A stretch of DNA of 64,000 nucleotides. It comes from Cynocephalus volans. Lineage: Eukaryota > Chordata > Mammalia > Dermoptera > Cynocephalidae. The notes under the pieces are model-generated. The model did not search any database and was not told the origin of the DNA. It worked only from the letters and a program-made list of their open reading frames with translations. The stretch lies in contig NC_084468.1 of the NCBI RefSeq assembly GCF_027409185.1, forward strand, positions 98,022,001 through 98,086,000, read 5' to 3'. Of this stretch, positions 50,620 to 63,740 are shown piece by piece (the first letter of the stretch is position 1; every line of letters starts with the position of its first letter). Position numbers and translations under genes: made by a program.

Positions 50620-52045
50620 TTGCTTTGATTTCAAAGTAAAGTTTCAAATTAATCCATTGGTCTATGTTATATTTTCAATACACACTTACAGATGTTTGAC
50701 CAAGATAAATATAATTGTACCCAGTATAACTCCTACTCAAAATGTATAGTCTATATCAGTAACTCACATAAAAAATCCAGCCATGTCGATATACTGGATG
50801 CATTCCATATACAGGTAGATAACATAACCAGAGAAGGTGATTAATATGTAGTATTTAAAAGAATATAATTAATATGTTTATAAAGTCTTACATTTTTAAT
50901 CTGTGAAAATATGCTAAATACATAGTATGATCTTAATTAGTCTTCCTCTGTTTTAGCAAACCTCCAATTACATTGTTCCATCCTGGGTCCCTCTTTCATA
51001 TTTCCTTTCCTTTCAGGTAATCTCCCTATCTGAAAAGTGGAAGTTTCTCAAGTCAGATGTTTATGGGTATGAATTTCTTATGAAAAGCTATGGCATATCT
51101 TTAGTGCCATCTCTTAGTGCATTTCAAAACTGGTTCTCCCGCATTTTCCTTAACTGTCAGTTTTTACATTCAGATATTTTTATAAGATGCTCAGATAGAG
51201 CTGATGTTGACCAACTACAGCTCTCCTCAGGCATTTCTCCCTTTGTCAAGTCATAAGAAACATTTCTTGAGAGTTCCATGCCTGGCTCCCTGATCTTCAC
51301 AATCACCTCTCTCCGCAATGGAAATATACTGTGCTTTTTCTTCCCTTACCATATCACTGACACCAAAGTCAATGATACTGGCTTTCTTCCACTAACCTGG
51401 CTTGCAAAAGCCTTTGTCTAACAAAGAAGACATTATTTTGGCAATGGCAGAAGGACTTAGAAACACAAAGATCTGGACTTTAACACTTGTTTTAAATTAC
51501 AGGTGCTTTACTGGTACCATTTACTGATGCTAAGTGTTGCTCCTTTATCACTGCCAAATCAAAAGAGAAACTGCTAATAAAACTACTCTCTTTACCAGAT
51601 GAGTCACTTCTCTTCATCAATGACTGTCAGAAATGTTCGTACCAAGAAAGTGGTATTGATGAATCCTTAAAGTATATGTAAGTTTCATATTTCATATCTC
51701 CATTATTATCTAGTTGAAGTGCAAGATTATTTTAGTACATACCTTACTCTTCTGATGTTTAGTGCTCATCTAGTTCTATGCAGGACTCTCTTCCCAGTAG
51801 AATTATGTTTTTCAATGCAATCTAATCTTCAGAGGAAGCCTGGAGAATGGACTTATGGCAATGATTTTTGAATAGATCTGGACATTTAGCAAACTGAAGA
51901 AAAACTCTGTGTGAGAAACCATCTGCTGACAACTTTCTCTTTAAATACAGAACAAGGAACATCATTGTGAACTCATCTGTAGCTTAATGTAGATACAGAT
52001 GAATAAATATAGAAATAATTACATATGTATACAAGGGGTTAGTAT
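50620..52045. other. Intergenic sequence, no recognised feature
   Basis: No nameable repeat or gene seen. No open frame with a domain. Confidence 0.45.
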
Positions 52046-52049
52046 ACAC

Positions 52050-53150
52050 TCATATCTATCTAAGCAACAACATCCCGGTAGCAGCCAGCATACCAGCACC
52101 CAGATCTTTGTTTCTAATACCATACTCCAATGAAAGGAGCCAAAGATCCCTGGAGAAATAGCTGAGAATATACAAAGTGAGCCTAGAATATCTTGTACTT
52201 ACAGAAAGTAAAGAAGTGCTAAAATCACACACACACATGAGAGAGAGAGAGAGAGAGAGAGAGATGAGCTATAAGAACCAATTGAAAGAGTTCCCAAAGA
52301 CCAAAGCTGGAACAATTTCAGCAAGAAAATACATAAAGTAGTATTGAACCTAAAGTATAAAATAAATATCCATAAGTTTACCCTGGTAGAAATAAATGAT
52401 TGCATAAATAAATGAATGGGGGAGAATAGGCAAATCTCCTGCACAGAAGAATACTAAATAATTTATATAAATACTGCCCCCTTAAGAAGAGGGAACCTAA
52501 CTCTCCACCCATAAGTGTGCGCTTTTACTTTTCAAAGAATACAGTAGGGAAGGGAGTAGGGGAGTAACTTTATAGTGAAGCCTGACAAACACTATCTCAG
52601 CTAGGTCATCAAGCTTAATATCCTCAGTGATAAGTCCTATTAATAGCAAGTACCCTTGACAGGATGTGATGAAAATGCCACATTACATCTATGGTCTTCC
52701 TCTTAATAAACCATAACCCCAGGCTAATTATGAGAAAAACGTCTGAAAAAAACAAGTCGAGGGTCATTCTATGAGATATCTGACTAGTACTCCTCAAAAC
52801 TGTGAAGATCATCAAAAACAAGGAAAGGCTGAGAAACTGTCACAGACTAGTGAAGACTGAGTCGTGGTGATTAAATGTAATGTGATATCCTAGATAGAAT
52901 CCTGGAACACAAAACGGACTTTAAGAAAAACTAAGGCATTCTGAATAAAATATGGACTTTAATTAATAATAATGTGTCAGTATTGGTTCCTTAGTTGTAA
53001 CAAGTGTATTATGCTGTAAGTATAAATAAAAATGTAAGTAAGATGTTAACAATGGGAGACACTAGATGATGGATATAAAGGAACCCTCTACATAATCTTT
53101 TCAACTTTTCCGTAAATCTAAAGTTATTAAAAAAATAAAAGTTTGTTTTT
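52050..53150 (+). mobile_element. L1M 3' end (L1MC/MD/ME-like)
   Basis: 'aatgccacattacatctatg', 'tctgactagtactcctcaaa', 'atcaaaaacaaggaaaggct', 'gatatcctagatagaatcct', 'ggcattctgaataaaatatg', 'gatgttaacaatgggagaca' and 'cgtaaatctaaagttattaa' follow the 3' UTR of this old L1 group. The part before 52500 is less clear. It contains a CA/GA microsatellite at 52226-52264. Confidence 0.7.
52226..52264. repeat. (CA)6 (GA)13 microsatellite
   Basis: A CA tract followed by 'tgagagagagagagaga' to 52264. Confidence 0.9.
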
Positions 53151-53159
53151 TAAAAAAAT

Positions 53160-56100
53160 AACTAACAAATTCCACTTGAAACTTTAGTCATGTTGGTAAC
53201 CATGCATTATCCCCATATCTATAAATGCATATCTATAAATGTCAGTTTGTGTCACCAAAAACATAAGCTTCAATGTCTTCTCTTTTTCTCACCCTCTTTT
53301 TAAACATTATTTTATAGCAGGAATATAAAATTCACATTAACTCACTCTCCTTTGAAAAATTATTGATCTGTGATTTTCCATGTGAGCATTCGAATAATAT
53401 TTAATAACATTCCAGGGGAGGGGGAAAAATAGGACTCTAAATGTGCTAATACAAACAAATTAACTCATACCCAAGAGAAGCTTTGGGTTTGATATATATC
53501 ATACTTCTAGAGGTTCCTGCTAGACATGGGGTCCTTGGCCCATCTGCGAATCCCAGGAAGACTCCCCAGATGCCTTTAAAACACCCTGGAAGTGGTCAGG
53601 CTGTGACTGCGACAGAGTCTGCTGGCTGAGCAGTCCTGAAGAGCTTCACTGACACTGAGTCTTCTGATCTGCTCAGGACTGACCAAACTGGAACACTGTC
53701 TCCTTCCTCTACCAACCCCAAAACAGTCTTGGTCTCAGAGTCACTCTATCGAAAGGGAGTTCCTAGACTGGAAACATCTTAAAAAGTCTTTCCAGGATGG
53801 CTTCCCAGGTTGATATCAATGTGGCCCTTGGCCTTAAAGGACCCTGGAGAGGAAGTGGGTAGGGATGTATCCTGTAGCCTAGTAACCTCCATTTGTAACC
53901 ATGCCCAACCATGGGACATCCGCAAGATATCTGCATATCACTGAGTCCCTCCTCAGGGGAAAATAACAGGTGCTGGGTACTCTCTGGAGTGTAAGACATT
54001 ACAAGGTTTGATAACTGTTTCTGACAGCAACACCTGTTTTCTTCTCATTAAGAGATCTTCTGTTTTATGAGAATTTGAAAACATTTCTGCCCGAATATCT
54101 CCAATACACTATCATTTTTTAAAGGTCAGCTACTCTAATTATCCAATGGTGGTTAGGAAGAGTATGTGCACATTACACAGGTGACATAACAGAAAAAAAA
54201 AATTTACACTTGCAGTCCATTCTTAACTAATGCCCTCTAGAAAGTGCACTGTGCCTTGGTTTTTCTATTCATAAATACCAGGTTAATTCAACTCTCAAAG
54301 AGATAAAACATTATCAGGTAATGCTTAAAACACATCTTCATTTTGGTTAAATATTTATATATATTTATATTTATTATATATTTTTATTATATTTACATAT
54401 TTTAATTTTTATATTCATTTTCTAGGAGATATAGTAAGGTGTTGACAGTGCTGATCTCTGAGTATTGGACATAGGTTTTTATTCATCATTTTTGCTTAAT
54501 TTATTTTCTAGAATGCAGCACATGTACATTGTAATAATAATAGATCATTGTTTTTAATCCATGATAATTTATGCAGTCAGTGTGTTAAGTTTCCATACTT
54601 TCTATCTGTTCCCCGCCTTGCAGAAAAATGGCTTGTTTGGTTTTTTTTAGTCTATTTAATGAAATATTTAAAAGCTGCAAAAATACATACTAAGAATGTT
54701 AACAAACTGTGTTTCTAATTATAAATAAAATGCTTCTCAAAGTTTTCCATGAGGTGTCAGCCTTCAAAATGGAAATTTCCAAACTATTTTCATTTGCTAT
54801 AATAAAAACTGCATGAGTGGTCAGGCCTGATCATAGATGGGGAAACTTGGTGACGCCTGGATGACAAAAAGGATAATAAGTCCCAGATGTTGAGCTGTTT
54901 TCTTTAGATTACACCTGGTCTATGGGGGCCTAAAGTACTCCAGAGGTTATGTCATAACTGGTTGTTAAGAAAATGATCTTAATGTCACGGAAAGGTCAGT
55001 CCTAACATTGAAAACTATTTGAAGTGAGAACTTATCACTGTCAATTACTTTGAACCTAATTTTTGCAGTTATTTTTTCAACTGTTTTCATACCAGAGATC
55101 AGTTATGAAAGTTTAAATTCTGGAATCCCTGAAAACATTTTTCAGAGAGTTTTTTACCTCTGCTGCTCTTCCACTGACACCTTAACCGAAAGCTGGGGAG
55201 GAGAGGAACTGTTCCCAAACATGGCCAAGACAAGTTCCTTCTGAAGCCAGGGTATTTGCTGGAGAAATTCTGTTTGTTTTATTTTGTTTTCCCCCTTAAG
55301 TTAGCAATAATGCCTATTGTAATCTAAGTGACCAAATAAACAGCAGGGCCAAAAATTTTATTTCTTAAATCTTAATTTTTCCCTCTGTGATAACTCAAAG
55401 TGACTTGCAGTCCTGCTCAACCTTTCTTTGCCATATTCTGGATAGCCTGGGGGTTGGATGTAGTAGCTGAAGCTAATAATTTGGCCCAGCTCTCCCACAA
55501 TCTGCTCAAGTCTAAAGGCAACTGTCGGTCCACCAAGCTCAATCACTGCTTTCTTCATTTCCTTTCTTGTAAACCTGTGTGGAACTTATTTAAATACTAC
55601 AAAAGCTTTTTTTTTTTTTAAAGCTTAAATACAGATTTTTTTTTTTAAGTTTTATTGCTTTCTTAAAATACATTCTCAAAATAATGGTGAAAGTAATTTC
55701 TCACCTATTTGTTATCCAGATATTTGCATAGGGAACAGAATCCTTTGGGAGGAAGTTTGTGACTTCACTTGGTATTTGTTTTCTGTACTGAGATTTTTGT
55801 TTTGTTTCATTTAATTTTTGGTTTGGCAAGGTTTTGAAGGCTTGCTTTTTGTGTTGAATCACTCAATCGGCAAACATTTATTAAACACTACTATCTTTAA
55901 AGCAATACAGGCATGGCATGCTATAAAAAATACAAGGTAGAAGGCCTGGTCCTTACTATTACAGAGTCTTTAAGGCAGCTGAAGAAATCAGAAATAAACA
56001 TATAAAAATTTTAATAGCAACAGCAAGAAATAAAAGTAGGTTGTAAATCCTGTTCTGTGGTTTAATATGATAAAATTAGAATACTACTAGATGTTAAATT

Positions 56101-58700
56101 ATAATATTTGAGCATCAGGTGGTATAAAATTATTTATCAAAGAAGTGCTGATTTTAGTGAACATTTTTATCTACCTGAGATTATATTCTGTTTCTTTCTA
56201 AAGGAAAATAAAATGCATCCCCTGAGTCTGCAAGAGGGCAATTCACACCACCCTGTATAGCTTCTCTCCTTCCTCTGCACCATGACAGCCCACAGGCTCC
56301 CCCTCAGCTAATTTTACTTTTCATGAGAGCATGAAGAAGAGTTGGTCACTTCCCTGCATCTTTTGGGAGCCGCAGGAAACTCAGTGGAAGCCATTCGGCC
56401 ATCTCCAGTGCTCCCACCCTGTTGTAGCAAGGAGCAACTGTGAAGATGGCAGCTCCCAGAGTTCAAGACAATAAGTGGAGCACTTCAATTCTTGGGTTTC
56501 CACATTTACTTGGAGGACAGGATGGTCTCACAGTCCTCCATGGGAGACTTGGAGAGGAGAGCTTAGCAGCAGAAGACCACTAAGTAAATTGCTGTTTCCC
56601 ATAAAGAACATTTACTTCACCTCTGAGTGCCACCATGTCCTTCTCTGTTTCCTAGAAAGTGGCAACCAAGTCTCTATCTAGAACCTGTTTCTTCCCATAG
56701 TAGCACAGGCAGGGCAGCAAGGGGCTTTATTCTTTAGGCTGTTCAAAGGCAAATCAAGTCTTCGGAAACAACTTGACAAACTGTGAATTTGTTGAATGGT
56801 GGGGTCCCTCCACTAAGAGTTGCTACTTACCCTCCTTGGAGACACTAACCTTAGTTTCTTCCTGTACTGTTAAAAACCAGAGTTTTAGATGCTCACTTCC
56901 ATACTTCTGGAACCAAGAACCATTGGTCTCCTTACTTGGACTGGAGATGCAGGATACAGAGCGTCTGCATCTGGTGTCTGTGTGGGCTCAGAAACACTCA
57001 CATTCAGACAGCTCCATGAATCAGGGTAGAGCATGGACTCTAGAACAAAACAGATCTGGGTTTAAACCTTAGCCCTACCCAAAACTGAAGTGGGAAGGGA
57101 AGAGCCTTTGTCCCACCCTCCCCTAATCCCCTTAACACCCAGCCTTTAGAAAGTAGATAATTTCCACTGCGATGTTGGACACTACAGGTGTCTGTCCCTG
57201 GGCCGGTAGGGACCTCTGAAGCCTTCGTGGTCTGGATTTTTTGGTTTTATTGTTTTGTTTTCTTTCCATCCTGTGATTTTTCTAATGGATTTTAGGAACT
57301 TTTGTAATCTAATAACTATCCAAGCTCCATTGCTTCCTAAATTTTAAGAACTTTAATTGAACGTTTAAATTGAAGGTGCTGTTGGTAGACTTAACACCCA
57401 ATGTAAGCCCAGCCATTATGACAAATCCTTGAATATTCTCTGTGAAAGATGCTGGTCATCGCAGCTTCAGCATCTCCTGTTTTCTGATGCTTGGCTCCCT
57501 CTGCTGATCTAAAAGTCTCCTGAATTTTCCTCCCTCGTCCCTTTCTCAGCCCTTTGCTGCTCTCTGTAATGATTTGGTGAGAGAAGTTGTTGCTGCCTCC
57601 CCTCCCTAACACTGCATATAAGTTTCAAGTTTTATTATTGCAGTGAAAGTGATTTATGCTGACTTTTCTCAAAAATAAATAAATACAATAAATTAATAAA
57701 TCTTAGCTTCCCTAGCTTTTAATTTCTGACTTTTCAATTTTTTTCATTTATAATACCTTGTTGAGAGGTTCTGAAGACTAAAACTAGTAAATCTTGCTTA
57801 CTATTAATGCCTAATTACAATGGTTATTATTTTCTGCATCCTTGACTTATTTGCTTATGTCCATATTACTTGAACTTAACTAGATTTTATGTTTTCTAGC
57901 TCCCTACAGCTCAGTAGGACTTGACCCCCCTACCAACCAGCCTGTCTTGAGTCTGTCAGGGAGGAAGATTAAGAGCAAATCCTTCCACTTCAGAGTCACA
58001 GATAGGTAGAAGCCCCACTGGGGCACTAACATTATGAAACATGGTACTGAGCCAACAAAATTAGGTGAAGAAAAATGGGGAGATGGAATTAGTCTTCAGT
58101 GCTTGTCTGCTGGTCCTCATCTTTAATTTAGTCTTTTGCTTCACTTTGGCATTAGTCATTTTGTCTCTCCCTCAGAGTTCTTTCTTTCTCATTCTATCAA
58201 TTGTTCTGAACTAAAATCATAGCCTTTCAAATTGAGAGGGAACTTGGAGACTATACAGTCCAGCTGTGTCATTTTAAGAATGAGAAAACTATGGCTCAGA
58301 TTACTAAAATCACTTTCCCAAGTAAACGCAGCTTCATAATAATAATAATACCCAGGTCTCAGGGCTTCTGGTCACATAATTATTCCATACCTCCCTGTGG
58401 TACCTCCGTGTCACAGCCAATGTAAAATCACCAAAGAAAAATGTCTACAACTCAATGGTACGCTTTAGGAGTTCATTTAAATTTTTTAAATTTCTTAATA
58501 TACATGATAAAGGTTAAGCATGCATTAAATATGATTGTCTATGCATTAATTTAATTTAATTTAATTAAGAGAATATTTTGTTAATAAGACAGACTACCAA
58601 TATAAAAACTTTTAGATTTTATTTAAATAATCGGGGGGGGGGGTTTGTTTTTATCCAGAGAGTGAGCATCTAGTAACTTACTCAACAAATTTTACTTTCT
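53160..58700. other. Intergenic sequence, mostly no recognised feature
   Basis: Low repeat density. There is an AT-rich tract (54350-54420, 'tatttatatatatttat' type), a possible old repeat at 55880-56010 and a MIR-like fragment near 58250-58350 ('aatgagaaaactatggctca'). The stretches 53500-54000 and 56230-57120 have somewhat higher GC and no nameable repeat. Open frames at 55050, 56475, 56773 and 57391 show no domain. Confidence 0.45.
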
Positions 58701-58703
58701 CTT

Positions 58704-59140
58704 TGTAGTGGATTGAATTATGTCCCCCCAAAACGCCCTTGAAGTTTGAATTGTGTCCCCCAAGTGTTATGTATTAGAAACTTAGCCCCCACTGTGACTG
58801 TTAGGAGGGTGGGAATCCTATTATGGTAGTTGAAAGGTGAAGCCTTGAAGAGGTGATTAGATTGTAGGACCATGCTGTAGTGAATGGATTAAAAATGGTG
58901 GTCAGGGGCGTGCTTCTGAGGGCTTTAAGAGGAGAGGAGACTGTCCTGTCTCTATCTGCCCTCTCTCTGCTTTCTCCGCTTCCACCATCGTGCAATGTGA
59001 GACCACTGGGTCACTGCTGTCACCACCAGATGGACTTTGGACTTCCCATCCTCAGAAACTGTAAGCAATAAATTTCATTTTCTCTATAAATCATGCAGTT
59101 TCAAGTATTTTGTTATAAGCAAAAAAAACAGACTAATACA
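58704..59140 (+). mobile_element. Solo MaLR-type LTR with exact 5-bp target duplication
   Basis: 437 bp from TG (58704) to CA (59140). CTCTT flanks both sides (58699-58703 and 59141-59145). Internal LTR phrases: 'tgtgtcccccaagtgttatg', 'cttagcccccactgtgactg', 'gatggactttggacttccca', 'ctcagaaactgtaagcaata' with an AATAAA at 59067, and 'gcaaaaaaaacagactaata'. No internal retroviral sequence remains, so it is a solo LTR. Confidence 0.9.
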
Positions 59141-59264
59141 CTCTTTACATCATCACAGACAATCAGATATTACAGAACTAAACTATAGATAAGGGAAACT
59201 TACAATGAGTAACTTAATTTTGTAAGTAAAAGTCCTCTCTTTGTGAAAAGATGAAATAGTCAAT

Positions 59265-59362
59265 TTTTGAAAGAAAGAAAGAGAGGGAGGGAGGGAGGGA
59301 AGAAGGGAGAAAGAAAGGAAGGGAGGAAGAGAGAAAAAGAGAAAGAAAAAGAAAGAAGAAAA
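59265..59362. repeat. GAAA/GGGA purine simple repeat
   Basis: Purine-only tract on the + strand of GAAAGAAAG, GGGAGGGAGG and GAAGGAAG units. The open frame at 59267-59527 starts in it and is not a gene. Confidence 0.9.
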
Positions 59363-60079
59363 TGCTCACTTATTTCCGGATCTAACTCTGCTTCAGAAAG
59401 AGTTCACAATCAAGTATCAGCAACAAATTCCATAAAGCCAATTTTATTATCAGTTCAGACAAAAAGACAGAAATATTCGTACTTTTTCTGTATATTTGTA
59501 GGATACATGATATTGAGAGTCAAATAGTTAAACCATATGCCACTAAAAAATGTTAATAGTATTTCACAGTCAGGATATGGGTGCCCATGCTTCTAATCAA
59601 TAACGAAATACATTATAAACTCAGGCTAAATAAAGAAAGTACTCTTTCTGCCAAAAGGAACAGAATTTTGAAATACCTTATCTAGTTCCTATAGAGCTGC
59701 AAAATAGAGCACTCAGAGCAAGTTTAAGGGAACCATGAAAGGTAAAACTTTCCTTTGTGTAACTACTAGAGACGTTTTACAGAGTATATCGTAGCAGTAA
59801 ACTTTCCTAGAAATGCCATTTATGAAAACTCAATACTTAAAGTGAAATTAGAATATATGAGTATACATACAAAGAGACTGATAATTCTTCAAAATATTAG
59901 ACAAAGAATAGGATCAATAGAAGTAGAACAACACAGAAAGAAAAAGAAATCATGTTGGACCAGAAAAAAGGGACCACTGTCTTAAACTAACCACAATTTA
60001 TAATTTTCACCAATACCTTCAAGAGGAGGAATTTAGAACGTTTGTGTTCATGCACGCACAAGCACCCATATGTCAGAGA

Positions 60080-60240
60080 TTATGTCAGATACTGGTAATA
60101 AAGTTGCTTCTGAGTCGGAGAACTGACCCATAAGAGAGAAAGACCAACATACATTTCACTGTATGCCCTTTTGAACATTTCTATTTTGTTCTATGTGTAT
60201 GTATTAACCAGTTAAAAAGCAAAGTAAATAATTCTAAAAT
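60080..60240 (+). mobile_element. L1-like 3' end fragment
   Basis: 'cactgtatgcccttttgaac' then 'attttgttctatgtgtatgt', 'attaaccagttaaaaagcaa' fits an old L1 3' end. Weak. Confidence 0.4.
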
Positions 60241-60842
60241 GTATAAATATAATATCTGAAAGATGAGACAGATTGTTTTTCTTTTCTCTTGAATTTTTAT
60301 AGTTTCACATTTTCTATAATAAATGTGTATTAATCATATAATAAAAAAATGCATATTTGAAAATTTTTCTAAAAACATGGAAAAAAGTAACCACTGAACC
60401 AAAATAAATAAAATTAATAATATATTCCCCCTGTATAACATTAGTAGTTGTTGCAAATAATTTCACTTAAGTCAGTGATATAGAAAACTAAATATAGTTT
60501 TCAGTATCCATTTTCAACTAACATCTTTTGTTTTCTTTGTAAATCCACATCTTAAGAAGCCCATGCAGGTATCTTTACAGGAACTTGAACTAAGTGGTCC
60601 AACCCCTGGATATTTAAGGGTTTAGAAAGTAAAAAATTGGATAAGCAGCACTCCTAACATGCTTCAACATGACCAATTTCTGTTACCTACTCAAGACTGT
60701 CCCTAGAGAAGCTAATGCAGCTAAATTTAAATAAGATTAATAGATAAATTATAGTTTCATATGCAAGATATCTTTAAAAAACTTTTATACCTATACCTAC
60801 TAGTGTTTGGATTAGTAGGTGACAGAAGAGTTTTTAAATTGT

Positions 60843-60908
60843 TTCATTACAATATTTCTCCAAGGAAAATATGCAAATGGCCAATAAATACCTGAAATAC
60901 TCAACACA
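60843..60908 (+). mobile_element. Short L1 ORF2 fragment joined to unknown sequence
   Basis: 'atttctccaaggaaaatatg' and 'caaatggccaataaatacct' match the ORF2 segment also seen at 18340-18385 in the young L1. After 'atactcaacac' (60908) the L1 match stops abruptly. Confidence 0.7.
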
Positions 60909-61534
60909 CAGGAGCAAGGAGCCACTCAGAGGCCGGTGAGTCATCGCAAGGGACCAGCACATGGCTCGTCCCATAGGAAGTGTTTGGAGCATAGGCGGTA
61001 GGGGAGACGGGCCCACCAGGGGAACACTGGGGCACACTGAGGACAGCTGATCTGCAGCCCTATCAGTGCAGGACCATTCAGAGGAGACTGGTGAGGAATA
61101 TAGAATTGCATGGGGCGCAGTTTGATGAAAAGACTCAGGCCCAGACCAGAGTTTCTACACAACCCAGGTGCACTGGATTGCATGAGAGCTAGAAGTACCT
61201 ATAAAGTCAACCATGAAACCCTGAGCTGCACAAAAAGCCTTCCCTAGACAATCAGCAGCAAAGCAGCAATTTAGCTCAACCACACAGCTCAAGTACTCGT
61301 CCCTACAGGAAGTTCCCCCATTTCAGAAGTAAGCAAAGGACAACAAATTAGTTCCAGTGCAGAGTTTAAATGGTGGGAACAGCAAATAATCCAACACAGA
61401 AATGAAAGAAAAGACAGAGTACCCGCAACCAGAGAAAAAGTTTCATATTAACTAGTAAAGGTCTCATTTCACCAAAGAACACCTATAACGCCTAGAGGGA
61501 CTTCCGGTCCTTGGGCTACCAAGCCAGAAATGAG
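60909..61534. other. GC-richer sequence of unknown origin next to a VNTR
   Basis: Not recognised. It is richer in GC than the surroundings. Read on the minus strand it is reminiscent of L1 5' UTR sequence, with words such as 'ctgtgtggttgagctaaatt'. No domain in the minus-strand frames at 60834-61183. Confidence 0.4.
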
Positions 61535-61925
61535 TGAGGGCCAGGGGCCTCAGCAAAGCCTACTGACACCTGCAACCAATCCCCAGGGCGGGGGATGAGA
61601 GCCTCAGCCGCACACTTCCAATACCCACAGCCAGCCCAGCAACAAACACCAAGCTGCCAGAGGAAGCACCCTGGGATCTCCCAAAAAGGGGTGGTGGGGG
61701 GCCTCAGGCCTCGACCACACCCCCCCAACACATGCAACCAGCCCAATGACGACCACCAAGCCACAGCAAGAAGGGTACCAGGTTCCCGAGCTGGGATGGT
61801 GGGGGGTAAGGGTTTCTGCCACACCCCCCTGACATCTGCACCCAGCCTGGCAATGGCCAATCCACCACTGGAAGCCCCCTGGTCTCCCCTATGGGAATGA
61901 GTGGGTGCCACAGGCCTCAGTCCTG
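61535..61925. repeat. GC-rich VNTR-like tandem repeat, period about 105 bp
   Basis: Repeated anchor words 'caaccaatcccca' (61573), 'cagccagcccagcaac' (61628), 'caaccagcccaatgac' (61735) and 'acccagcctggcaatg' (61840) are spaced 55, 107 and 105 bp. Each unit also has a 'gcctcag' word or relic and a G-run such as 'ggtggtgggggg'. So there are about three and a half diverged units. A C/T-rich tract (61920-61985) follows. Confidence 0.75.
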
Positions 61926-62144
61926 CCCCTCCTCCTTCCTCCTTCTTCCATCCCATTTCCTTCCCCTTTCCCATCTCCCCCTCCTTCCCAACTGCTCTGC
62001 AACAACATCCTAAAATGTAAAAAATAATATTAATAAAATTACATTTTCTTTTTTAAAAAGTGTTAATTAAAATGTTTTATTTAGCATTTCAGTAGAAAAT
62101 TTGTATGCCAATAAAGTAGACTATGTCTTATAACCCTGAATTAG

Positions 62145-62605
62145 TAATCAGCTGCATAACAAGTTACTCCAAATCACAGTGACTTAAAATAAAGACATTT
62201 GTTATCTCACAGTTTCTGTGGGCCTGGAATTTAAAAGCAGCTGAGCTGGGCGGCACTGGCGCAGGAGCTCTCATGAGGTTGCTGAAACTATCTGAAGGCT
62301 TGACTGAGACTACAGAATCCACTTCTATGATGGCTCACACACATGGCTGTTGGCAGGATGCCTCAGTTTCTCACTGCACATAGAGCTTTTTGATGTATCA
62401 TTTCAACCTATTGGTTGGTTTTCCCCTGAGCCAGTTATCCCAGAGAAACAGCAAGGAGGAAGCCTTCTATGATCTAGTCTTGGAAGTTGCTCATCATCAC
62501 TTCCATCATGTTCAATTCATTAGAAGCAAGTCCCTAAGTGCAGCCCACACTAAGAGAGAGAGGAATTAGATTGCACCTTTAGAAGGCAGGAAAAATGAAG
62601 AATTT
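62145..62605 (-). mobile_element. MLT1-type LTR (MaLR), antisense
   Basis: 'cagctgcataacaagttact', 'gtgacttaaaataaagacat', 'gttatctcacagtttctgtg', 'atctgaaggcttgactgaga', 'catggctgttggcaggatgc', 'attagaagcaagtccctaag' and 'gcagcccacactaagagaga' fit a reversed MLT1-like LTR, about 460 bp. Confidence 0.75.
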
Positions 62606-62710
62606 GTAGACATATTTTAAAATCTCCACAAACTGTTTGAAATCAATTGATTGGCATGAGTAAAATTAATACTTTAAAAATAAACCTCACATCAGTATTG
62701 ATTTGGCTCC

Positions 62711-62881
62711 AATTTTTTTTTTTTTAAAGATGACCAGTAAGGGGATCTTAACCCTTGACTTGGTATTGTCAGCACCATGCTCCCCCAAATAAGACAACAG
62801 GCCATCCCTTTATAGGGATCCGAACACATGGCCTTGGTGTTATCAGCACCACACTCTCCCAAGTGAGCCACGGGCCAGCCC
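62711..62881 (-). mobile_element. CYN-like dimeric tRNA SINE, antisense
   Basis: The A tail is the T tract at 62716. Both units are present: 'tgaccagtaaggggatctta' (3' unit end) and 'gagccacgggccagcccc' (5' start). The 5' unit has 'ccttggtgttatcagcacca', the reverse of the tRNA-Ile-like anticodon arm, so it is the unmodified subtype. Several changes show age. Confidence 0.85.
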
Positions 62882-62884
62882 CTC

Positions 62885-63060
62885 CAGTGGCAACCTTGAA
62901 CAGCATATCTTCCAGCTGTGGAGCTACAAGAAGAAAGATGGTATCCCTATAGTCAGTGGACTGTGTTGTGAGTGAGAAATAAATGTTTATTATGTTAAGC
63001 CACTAAAATTGAGGATTAATTGTTTAGTCAGCATAGCAGAGGGTGACTAATTCATACTGC
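62885..63060 (+). mobile_element. MaLR-like LTR 3' fragment
   Basis: 'gtgagtgagaaataaatgtt' followed by 'tattatgttaagccactaaa' and 'gcatagcagagggtgactaa' is the usual LTR 3' end (polyadenylation region). Confidence 0.55.
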
Positions 63061-63551
63061 TACACTTTAGCTAAACATTTAGAAGTACAATTCTCTTACA
63101 TCCTATACAAATATTTTTATCTTTGTTGGAAATTAAGATATTCCCACTCAAGAATAAATAATAGCAACTTACACTCTGTCCAGGCAACAGAGTCTGATAC
63201 TGGATCCCAAGTAGCTGTGATCTCACTGTAGACCTCAAGTACAAAGAATCTATAAGAATTAGCAACAGCAGTTCAATCTCAGAAGAATCCAGTGATGAAG
63301 AGAAATGGTACAAGAAGCTCATGACCTTATGTTGAATTCGCTCTAAACTGATGCCTCTAAAAGCTGAATCTAAGACTTAAAAAATAATTCACGGAAGAAA
63401 GAAGAAACAAATCAAATAAGCGTATTCCTAATATTTGGAAGCTAAAATCTAAGATATTTTATGTGTGACAAGACTTAGAGCTATTTACATACTAACTAAT
63501 CTAAAATTAAATTTCTAAATCCAATAGTTACCTTTTATTTTATTTTATTTA

Positions 63552-63725
63552 TTTATTATTATTTTTTTTTAAAGATGACCGATAAGGGGATCTTAACCCC
63601 TGACTTGGTGTTGTCAGCACCACGCTCACCCAGTGAGCCAACCGGCCATCCCTAAATGGGATCCGAACCCGTGGCCTTGGTGTTATCAGCACCACACTCT
63701 CCCAAGTGAGCCACGGGCCGGCCCC
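63552..63725 (-). mobile_element. CYN-like dimeric tRNA SINE, antisense, with target duplication
   Basis: Full dimer in antisense: 'gatgaccgataaggggatct' to 'gagccacgggccggcccc'. The 5' unit keeps 'ggccttggtgttatcagcac', the unmodified anticodon arm. Target duplication AATAGTTACCTTTTA (63523-63537) and AATTGTTACCTTTTA (63726-63740), 14 of 15. Confidence 0.9.
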
Positions 63726-63740
63726 AATTGTTACCTTTTA

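Noticed and set aside
61516..61974. 152-codon minus-strand frame over the VNTR
   Set aside because: The period of about 105 is divisible by three, so an open frame stays open by repetition. No known domain and no gene context.
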